Shown here piece after piece: positions 1 through 4,646 of a DNA stretch of 5,053 nt; position 1 is the stretch's first letter; every line of letters starts with the position of its first letter. Position numbers and translations under genes: made by a program. The notes below the pieces were generated by a model. It ran no database searches, was not told the origin of the DNA, and saw only the letters and a list, made by a program, of their open reading frames with translations. Source of the stretch: Bacteroidota bacterium (GTDB lineage: Bacteria; Bacteroidota; Bacteroidia; Chitinophagales; LD1); assembly GCA_947457525.1 (NCBI GenBank), contig CANGXE010000147.1, forward strand, positions 1 through 5,053, given 5' to 3'.

Positions 1-463
1 GCTGGGCGTAGTGAAGCGAAGGCGTAGCCGTACCAAAAACGTAGCTTACAAAGATTTAAAAGCAGTTATGAAATCACTCAAACAAGTATACGAAGCACCG
101 ACTAAAGATTAAGCAGAAAACGGATTGGCACTACTCGAAGAACAGTGAAACAAACATTATCCGATGATGGTAACAAGTTGGTTCAACAAATGGGAAAGGT
201 TGAGCAATTACCTGTAGTATCCCAAAAAAATAAGAACCATTATTTACACCACTAATATTATCGAATCTATCCACAGCCAATTACGCAAAATAATCAAGAA
301 CAAACGCGTGTTCCCTTCGGATATGTCGCTGTTCAAACTGCTTTACTTAGTGCAGCAAAACCTAAAAGTTGACTGGGAAGGTCCCATGTTACGATGGCGA
401 CAAACCTATGCGCAAATGATGATACTGTTTGAAGAACGAATGACCCAACCTCAAAACAAATAA
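1..463 (+). pseudogene. IS256-family transposase, decayed C-terminal remnant
   Basis: Reading the frame that begins at position 2 gives the C-terminal part of an IS256-type (MULE-like DDE) transposase. Recognisable stretches are NVAYKDLKAVMKSL (38-79), IRTIIYTTNIIESIHSQLRK (230-289) and FKLLYLVQQNL (331-363); the frame ends at TAA 461-463. The TTNxIES motif, which in this family is thought to carry the catalytic glutamate, is present with Glu at 263-265. Three in-frame stops break the frame: TAA 110-112, TGA 146-148 and TAG 215-217. The TGA sits where relatives have a conserved Trp (EEQ-W-NKHYP). I see no frameshift between 32 and 463. Codons before about 32 (LGVVKRRRSR) do not resemble the expected HQIRNS-like sequence, so the homology may start at about 32, or the upstream part may be rearranged. 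The N-terminal two thirds, including both catalytic aspartates, lies outside the window or is lost. No functional protein can come from this copy. Confidence 0.85.
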
Positions 464-479
464 CAATGGATTTTAGAAG

Positions 480-501
480 GCATTTACAACCAGAGTACCC
501 C
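480..501 (+). repeat. Possible right terminal inverted repeat of the IS256-type element
   Basis: Seventeen bases after the transposase stop the sequence reads GCATTTACAACCAGAGTACC followed by CC. IS256-family right ends commonly have a CATTTACA-like block about 15-25 bp from the tip and finish in a short run such as GTACC or CCC, so position and composition fit. The matching left end is not in the window, so this is a resemblance and has not been shown as an inverted repeat. Confidence 0.4.
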
Positions 502-548
502 AGTTCTTCCAATTATTAAGCGAAGCATACTTGGTCGGTAAAATAAAT

Positions 549-565
549 AAAGGTCTCTGACCTTT
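549..565. repeat. Short hairpin, 7-bp stem
   Basis: AAAGGTC (549-555) pairs perfectly with GACCTTT (559-565) around the 3-nt loop TCT. The stem has only three G/C pairs and is not followed by a long T tract, so it is a weak terminator candidate at best. It marks the left part of the hairpin-rich repeat region. Confidence 0.6.
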
Positions 566-602
566 TAATATAAGAATGTCCACTCCGCATACCCAAAAAT
601 AA

Positions 603-632
603 CATTCGTGTACAACCATTCGTGCATTCGTG
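603..632. repeat. Three copies of CATTCGTG
   Basis: The octamer CATTCGTG occurs exactly at 603-610, 617-624 and 625-632. The second and third copies are head to tail, and the first is separated from the second by TACAAC. The pattern resembles the ATTCGTG-type short repeats often seen between genes in Bacteroidota and some other environmental bacteria. No coding or RNA function is evident. There are too few units, and no proper spacers, for a CRISPR array. Confidence 0.7.
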
Positions 633-740
633 GCATAAATGTTTAACTCTCCGTACGTGAAGCCATAGGTGCTTGTTCCCATGCTTTGCCGTAGGAAAAC
701 CTCCCTCAAATAAAAGATAGCGTCCCCCATCAATTAACGC

Positions 741-762
741 ATGGCGGGTGGCTACCCGCCAT
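741..762. repeat. GC-rich hairpin, 9-bp stem with 4-nt loop
   Basis: ATGGCGGGT (741-749) is perfectly complementary to ACCCGCCAT (754-762), with GGCT as the loop. It is the most stable small stem in the repeat region, with six G/C pairs. On neither strand is it followed by a clear T tract, so a classic intrinsic terminator is not supported. It more likely belongs to the surrounding dispersed repeat. Confidence 0.75.
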
Positions 763-790
763 CCCAGTTGTGGCAATAGATGCACGGCCA

Positions 791-823
791 GTCCGTTTTA
801 TAGCGGAGCGTTCAAGAACGGAC
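791..823. repeat. 7-bp inverted repeat abutting the large palindrome
   Basis: GTCCGTT (791-797) is the reverse complement of AACGGAC (817-823), with a 19-nt interval between them. The right arm ends exactly one base before the large palindrome starts at 824. The two structures are therefore adjacent and may form one folded unit. Confidence 0.6.
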
Positions 824-866
824 GTTTTTCTTTGTACTTTTTTTAAAAAAAAGTACAAAGAAAAAC
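824..866. repeat. 43-nt near-perfect palindrome (A/T-rich hairpin)
   Basis: The left arm, 824-844, begins GTTTTTCTTTGTAC and ends in seven T. It is mirrored by the right arm, 845-866, which starts with eight A and continues GTACAAAGAAAAAC. All 21 positions of the left arm pair, with one extra A at the centre. As RNA it would be a long A-U stem with a small loop; as DNA it could extrude as a cruciform. Such T-rich/A-rich mirror repeats are frequent between genes in Bacteroidota. It could act as a bidirectional terminator or be the end of a repeat element; the sequence alone does not decide. Confidence 0.8.
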
Positions 867-1104
867 TCTACCCCAAAAACCCTTACATTTCTCTCAAGAC
901 CCCAAAAAACCCACCAAAACCCATTATTTTAACACCCCCCCTTTCCTACACATAAATAGGCACTTTCAAACGCTCCATTTACACTTTCAAAACATCCGTA
1001 AACAGAAAATCCATTTCCTAAATACCATAATCCTTCCCCCTAGTCTTAATCAGTTTCAACTACACGCCACAGGCAAATTGTAGCCAACGAAAATTCCAAA
1101 CAAT
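867..1104. other. Intergenic A/C-rich region without a gene
   Basis: No gene is supported here. The left part is extremely poor in G on this strand: between 867 and 958 the only G is at 898. It contains runs such as CCCCAAAAACCC and a run of seven C. A 10-nt direct repeat, CACTTTCAAA, occurs at 961-970 and 982-991. The promoter of the downstream HU-SPOR gene probably lies in the right part, but I find no convincing match to the Bacteroidota TTTG / TAnnTTTG promoter pattern. Confidence 0.6.
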
Positions 1105-1129
1105 TTATCCACCACAGATTGGTGGATAA
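1105..1129. promoter_or_regulatory. 10-bp perfect inverted repeat upstream of the HU-SPOR gene
   Basis: TTATCCACCA (1105-1114) is the exact reverse complement of TGGTGGATAA (1120-1129), with a 5-nt spacer CAGAT. It lies 76 bp before the chosen ATG at 1206. It could be the operator of a dimeric regulator or a hairpin in the 5' leader. Each arm starts TTATCCAC, eight of the nine bases of the DnaA-box consensus TTATCCACA. With only two sites, and no replication genes seen nearby, an origin role is not supported. Confidence 0.5.
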
Positions 1130-1205
1130 GATAATTCTTCTAAATTGCGGCTCAAATCAAGAAACAAAACAGGGTGGCTATGGCGACCCTTTTTTATCGC
1201 GGAAA

Positions 1206-2264
1206 ATGGATATTTCGGTTTACATCGCTGAGCTTTTATTGACCCACGAATGTGTCATCATTCCGGGGTTTGGTGCGCTGTTGGCCAACTATAAACCGGC
1301 TGACATTCACCCGACCACTCATGTTATTTTGCCTCCGGCAAAAGCTATCACGTTCAACCGAAACTTGCAACACAATGACGGTCTGCTCGTGAACTTCGTA
1401 GCCGAAAGGCAAGGCCTTTCGTTTGACGAAGCGAAAAACGTAGTGTCTAATTGGGTAGGCGCATCGAAGAGTTTGCTGAAAAGCAACGAGGAGGTGTCGC
1501 TGCGCAAAATCGGGCGCTGTCACAACGACATCGAGGGCAACACCCAGTTCTACCCCGATGAAACGGTGAATTATCTCAAATCTTCGTTTGGGTTAAAAGC
1601 CATCACGGTGGCGCCTGTTATTCGCGGCAAGCAGATTGACTTCACCGACAAGTTTAAGGACGAAACCAAACAACGCACCACCACCGCGCGCAAACCTTGG
1701 CGAATGGCGGCTTTGCTGTTGATTTTGATTATGGCCGGAGCCATTGCTCAGTTGATGTGGATGGGCGTAGAGATTAAAGGCCTGAACCTGGATGAAGCCG
1801 GAGTATTGAGTTTTATTACCAAACACTTTGGCAGCGAACCGAACATTAAACCATTGCCGATTGAAGTAGAAGCGGAAACGCTCGAAGCTGAAGAAGTAGC
1901 CACCGACACTACTTTCAGCACGGCAGAAGACGACACGGCTTTGGCCTTGGCAGAAAACATCAAAGTGGAAGAAAGTCAGCCGGACGAAGAACAGTACGTG
2001 ATCGTGAAAGAACAACGCGAATACACCCCGGCTAACAATAAATACTTTGTGATTATCGGTGCGTTTATAGAAGAAAAAAACATTGCTGCGGCCACGGCTC
2101 GTTTGCAAGAGCGCTTCCCCGACTCGGTTATCCTAATTCAAAAAGGTAAACGCCTGACTAAAGTCGGTTACTCCGTAGGCAATAATTTTAGACAAGCCGT
2201 AGAAAAACTGAAAGAAGTGCAAACCCAAGACGACTCCACGTATTGGTTGTATAGCAACAAATAA
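1206..2264 (+). CDS. HU-CCDC81 and SPOR domain-containing membrane protein
   Basis: This 352-aa protein has the architecture known from Bacteroidota of HU-like domains fused to a SPOR domain. Residues 1-60 (start MDISVYIAELLLTHECVIIP, then GFGALLANY) match the first HU-CCDC81 bacterial domain, and about 60-130 (VSLRKIG, then NTQFYPDETVNYLKSSFGL) match the second. A basic stretch (157-167, containing R157, R162, K163 and R166) precedes one membrane helix at about 166-187. An acidic linker covers about 218-271. The C-terminal SPOR domain (about 278-352) begins KYFVIIGAF. Known SPOR domains bind denuded peptidoglycan. With the helix between the domains, the HU part is inferred to be cytoplasmic and the SPOR part periplasmic. 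The start is set at ATG 1206 because family members begin MDIxxYIxELL. The frame stays open upstream to a TTG at 1119, but those 29 residues have no family support. The DNA-binding ability and cellular role of this fusion are not established. Confidence 0.9.
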   Translation: MDISVYIAELLLTHECVIIPGFGALLANYKPADIHPTTHVILPPAKAITFNRNLQHNDGLLVNFVAERQGLSFDEAKNVVSNWVGASKSLLKSNEEVSLRKIGRCHNDIEGNTQFYPDETVNYLKSSFGLKAITVAPVIRGKQIDFTDKFKDETKQRTTTARKPWRMAALLLILIMAGAIAQLMWMGVEIKGLNLDEAGVLSFITKHFGSEPNIKPLPIEVEAETLEAEEVATDTTFSTAEDDTALALAENIKVEESQPDEEQYVIVKEQREYTPANNKYFVIIGAFIEEKNIAAATARLQERFPDSVILIQKGKRLTKVGYSVGNNFRQAVEKLKEVQTQDDSTYWLYSNK

Positions 2265-2270
2265 TTCGAT

Positions 2271-3362
2271 TTATTTTCCCCTCAAATACCCCAACATCAA
2301 GGCTGCGGCTTTCTCCGAAGCGCCTTGCTCTCCGAGAATGTGTTTTAATCGGGTGTAGCCTTCCGTGATTTTAGCTTTGCCGGGGGCGCTGAGGATGTAG
2401 TTGAGTTCTTTGACCAAGCGCGCTTCGTTCACATCGGCTTGTATCAGTTCTTCGACCACCCGCTCATCGCAAATCAGGTTTACAATGCAGATATAGTTGA
2501 TGTTTTTGATAAGTGATTTCGCAATGTAGTAAGACACCCAACTGCCTTTGTAGGCAATCACCTCCGGCACATCGTGCAGCGCTGTCTCTAAGGTGGCGGT
2601 GCCTGAAGTCACGATAGCGGCTTTGGCTCGTTTCAGCACTTCGTAAGTCTTATCCATTTCTAGTTGCACAGGATGTTCGCCTATCATTTGGCGATAGAAC
2701 TCCTCTCCTATGTTGCTCATGCCCGTGACTACAAACTTTTCATTGGGGAAATGTTTCACCACTTTTAGGTATTCGTGCAAGAGTGCGCCTATTTCTTGCT
2801 TGCGGCTGCCGGGCACTAAAGCGATGATGTTTCGCTCGGAGGAAGTTGGCGGAGTTTCTTTCTGCAATTCATCGAGCAAGGGATGCCCTACATAATCTAC
2901 AGCCACATTATACTTTTCGTAAAAGGCTTTTTCGAAGGGAAAAATCACAAACATCCGCTCTACATATTCCTTCACTTTATAGACCCGAGCTGTTTTCCAC
3001 GCCCAAAGCTGCGGAGATATGTAATAGAAAATACGAATATTGTTTTGCTTCAAGAACTTAAACAAGCGAAAGTTGAACCCCGGGTAATCAATCAAAATCA
3101 CTACCTCGGGGCGAAACGCGAGGATGTCTTTCTTGCAGAAACTGATGTTTCTCAAGATGGTGCCGAGGTGCTTCACCACTTCAAAAAAACCCATGAAAGC
3201 TAAGTCGCGAATATGCTTTACCACCTCGCCACCGGCTGCGGCCATCTTGTCGCCACCCCAGCAGCGTATCTCTGCTTCGGGGTCTTGCTGCTTTAGCGCC
3301 AAGATAAGATTAGCTCCGTGTAAATCGCCCGAAGCTTCTCCGGCAATGAGGTAATAGCGCAT
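2271..3362 (-). CDS. lpxB: Lipid-A-disaccharide synthase
   Basis: LpxB is a GT19 glycosyltransferase that joins UDP-2,3-diacylglucosamine and lipid X to form the lipid A disaccharide and UDP, at the cytoplasmic face of the inner membrane. The 363-aa product, slightly shorter than the 382-aa E. coli enzyme, keeps the family motifs: GEASGDLHGA (8-17), MGFFEVV (57-63), DYPGFN (92-97), YYISPQLWAWK (113-123), VGHPL (158-162), VPGSRKQEI (183-191) and the sugar-nucleotide-site motif SGTATLE (253-259). It appears full length. The ATG overlaps the stop codon of the upstream membrane-protein gene in a TAATG arrangement, which suggests translational coupling. It is the last gene of the surE cluster as far as can be seen. 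Its stop codon is 6 bp from the convergent HU-SPOR gene, leaving no separate terminator region. Confidence 0.97.
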   Translation of the reverse strand: MRYYLIAGEASGDLHGANLILALKQQDPEAEIRCWGGDKMAAAGGEVVKHIRDLAFMGFFEVVKHLGTILRNISFCKKDILAFRPEVVILIDYPGFNFRLFKFLKQNNIRIFYYISPQLWAWKTARVYKVKEYVERMFVIFPFEKAFYEKYNVAVDYVGHPLLDELQKETPPTSSERNIIALVPGSRKQEIGALLHEYLKVVKHFPNEKFVVTGMSNIGEEFYRQMIGEHPVQLEMDKTYEVLKRAKAAIVTSGTATLETALHDVPEVIAYKGSWVSYYIAKSLIKNINYICIVNLICDERVVEELIQADVNEARLVKELNYILSAPGKAKITEGYTRLKHILGEQGASEKAAALMLGYLRGK

Positions 3363-3685
3363 TAGAGAATAAACTTAACGTAGATAATCGGCAGCGACCA
3401 AAGGATAGTGGCGCCTATCACGCCACGTGCGGCATTGTAATAGTTTCGGTTGATGACCAAAAAGAAAAACGCTAGGTTGAGAATACAACCAAAGCTTAAG
3501 ATTTTAGCCGCAATGCTCGGTATCTTTACGCTGGCCACATACGCCTCCCAACTCATCCCTTTCATCTGCAACACATAGAAAAAACCAAAGGCAAAAATCG
3601 GTAAGATTAATGCCGGTAAGAAACCGATCAAAAAATTATCCCACTTGTAAATGGTGGGCGTTGGGTTGAGCATTCTGTCGAGCAT
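3362..3685 (-). CDS. Small three-helix membrane protein, function unknown
   Basis: This 107-aa hydrophobic protein is not one I can name. It has three probable membrane helices, at about 18-40 (FLIGFLPALILPIFAFGFFY), 57-78 (IAAKILSFGCILNLAFFFLV) and 85-106 (ARGVIGATILWSLPIIYVKF). A short N-terminal segment and a polar loop (41-56) separate the first elements, and the motif NRNYYNAARG links helices 2 and 3. It has no signal peptide and no recognisable enzymatic motif. It lies 10 bp after surE and overlaps the lpxB start by one base, so it is almost certainly co-transcribed with both. A second possible start is Met5 (ATG at 3671-3673); no Shine-Dalgarno sequence favours either. Its position suggests a link to lipid A synthesis or the envelope, which is inference only. 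Confidence 0.85.
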   Translation of the reverse strand: MLDRMLNPTPTIYKWDNFLIGFLPALILPIFAFGFFYVLQMKGMSWEAYVASVKIPSIAAKILSFGCILNLAFFFLVINRNYYNAARGVIGATILWSLPIIYVKFIL

Positions 3686-3695
3686 AACGGTGGTT

Positions 3696-4520
3696 TTACA
3701 GATTAAAACGGTTATTGTCTAGTTGTGGTATGTCGTCCGGCTTATGCGGAGAACCAAACTCCCAGTTGGCATTGATAAACGGAATGACGTGATGTGCCGT
3801 CAAGTCATGGTGCACCGGCACCACGCTCACATAACTATTCGCTAAAGCCCATTCGTCTGTGTCTTGGCCATGGTCGTGGTTTACGAACTTGCCCGTTAGC
3901 CAATAATACTTGCGGCCCATCGGGTCGGTGCGCTCGTCATATTCTTCCTCCCATTTGGCCTCTGCTTGTCGGCAAATCTTCATGCCTTTGATGTCTTGGG
4001 CAGCGCCTTTCGGAATGTTTACATTCAGCAAGGCATATTTCGGCAAACCATATTTCAGTATCAACGAAGCGATATGGTTGGCAAACAAAGCCGCAGTAGA
4101 AAAGTCGGCATCGTGAGCGTAATCGCAAAGCGAGAAACCAACGGAAGGAATACCTTCTAGGCTGGCCTCCATGGCTGCGCTCATGGTGCCGGAGTAAATA
4201 ATATTGATACTCGAATTGCTCCCGTGATTAATACCACTCACGCAAAGGTCGGGTTGGCGATGCAAGACCTTGTCTACGCCTAACTTCACGCAGTCGGCTG
4301 GTGTACCGCTACATTCGTAGGCCTTTATATCGCCAAAAATATTCGACTTCTTGAGCCGAAGCGGGTTATTGATGGTGATAGCATGACCCATGCCTGACTG
4401 TGGTGAGTCCGGGGCAACGACCACTACTTCTCCTAAGTTACTGACCGCTTCTACCAAAGCACGGATGCCGGGGGCGGTTATTCCATCATCATTTACGACT
4501 AATATCAACGGTTTGCTCAT
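3696..4520 (-). CDS. surE: 5'/3'-nucleotidase SurE
   Basis: SurE enzymes are metal-dependent phosphatases that dephosphorylate nucleoside 5'- and 3'-monophosphates, in some species also short polyphosphates, in the cytoplasm. They are linked to stationary-phase and stress survival. The 274-aa product begins MSKPLILVVNDDGITAPGIR. The metal ligands of the family are visible as Asp11-Asp12 (NDDG), Ser42 (APDSPQSGMGH) and Asn98 (SGINHGSN). The other family motifs CSGTPADCV (70-78) and SGTMSAAMEA are present. The frame is open upstream to 4592, but those 24 extra residues (MWVFLPKIIRRF...) are unlike SurE N-termini, so ATG 4518-4520 is taken as the start. It is the first gene of the minus-strand surE - membrane protein - lpxB cluster and is divergent from ychF. 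Confidence 0.96.
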   Translation of the reverse strand: MSKPLILVVNDDGITAPGIRALVEAVSNLGEVVVVAPDSPQSGMGHAITINNPLRLKKSNIFGDIKAYECSGTPADCVKLGVDKVLHRQPDLCVSGINHGSNSSINIIYSGTMSAAMEASLEGIPSVGFSLCDYAHDADFSTAALFANHIASLILKYGLPKYALLNVNIPKGAAQDIKGMKICRQAEAKWEEEYDERTDPMGRKYYWLTGKFVNHDHGQDTDEWALANSYVSVVPVHHDLTAHHVIPFINANWEFGSPHKPDDIPQLDNNRFNL

Positions 4521-4646
4521 GGGGCGAATGTAGTGAAATCGGCAAAACGAGAATGTAAAGCGTCTAATAATTTTCGGTAAGAAAACCCACACTGCATATT
4601 ACCAAAAAGATGGTTTTATTTGCGGCTCGAAAAAAAACACCCAACC
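4521..4646. promoter_or_regulatory. Divergent intergenic region between surE and ychF
   Basis: This 126-bp gap separates two divergent starts and so must hold promoters for both transcripts unless one is internal to a gene. On the plus strand TTTATTTG (4615-4622) resembles the Bacteroidota -7 element TAnnTTTG with one mismatch, 24 bp before the ychF ATG. No good TTG-type -33 partner is seen at the expected spacing. No clear element is found for surE. Neither start has an evident Shine-Dalgarno sequence. Confidence 0.4.

Larger units (their letters stand above)
1..501 (+). mobile_element. Right-hand remnant of an IS256-family insertion sequence
   Basis: This unit comprises the degraded transposase end plus about 38 bp of 3' flank ending in a plausible terminal repeat. 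Only the right end is visible, so the left terminal repeat and the target-site duplication cannot be examined. The disrupted transposase means the copy cannot move by itself, although an intact relative elsewhere could in principle act on it if both ends survive. The element border at about 501 is inferred from the look of the terminal repeat rather than from a paired left end. Confidence 0.6.
540..866. repeat. Non-coding composite repeat rich in hairpins
   Basis: In about 330 bp there are four separate inverted repeats (549-565, 741-762, 791-823, 824-866) and a triplicated 8-mer (603-632), with no protein-coding signal that I trust. The minus strand is open in two overlapping frames (473-733 and 516-785), but neither translation shows a recognisable domain or a convincing start. 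Clustered hairpins, direct repeats and a border next to an IS remnant are typical of dispersed intergenic repeats or miniature elements in Bacteroidota. That it is multicopy is an inference, because only one copy lies in this window. The outer borders are approximate. Confidence 0.5.

Noticed and set aside
110..217. Stop-codon readthrough or alternative genetic code in the transposase
   Set aside because: TAA, TGA and TAG all occur in the same short reading frame, while the intact genes nearby use normal codons and terminate as expected; decay is simpler.
603..632. CRISPR-like array
   Set aside because: The repeat is only 8 bp, with three copies at unequal spacing, two of them without a spacer, and no cas genes.
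473..785. Two overlapping minus-strand open frames (473-733, 86 codons; 516-785, 89 codons)
   Set aside because: They cover the hairpin and triple-octamer repeat, show no recognisable domain, the first begins at TTG with an ATG right behind it, and two frames are open at once, which is more typical of repeat DNA than of a gene.
770..955. 61-codon plus-strand open frame
   Set aside because: It runs through the 43-nt palindrome and the G-depleted tract and yields a Lys/Pro-rich low-complexity product (KKKYKEKLYPKN), with no family resemblance.
1105..1129. Replication origin
   Set aside because: Only two imperfect DnaA-box-like arms, no AT-rich unwinding array and no dnaA, dnaN or similar gene in the window.
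1119..1205. N-terminal extension of the HU-SPOR protein from a TTG start
   Set aside because: The TTG lies inside the inverted repeat, the 29 residues do not resemble the family, and ATG 1206 gives the family-typical MDIxxYIxELL start.
1593..2108. 171-codon minus-strand open frame opposite the HU-SPOR gene
   Set aside because: It is the antisense shadow of a well-supported gene; its Phe/Arg/Gln-rich composition mirrors the acidic linker and no domain is recognisable.
4521..4592. 24-residue N-terminal extension of SurE
   Set aside because: SurE proteins begin directly before the (I/V)LxxNDDG segment; the extension is a chance open frame in the divergent promoter region.
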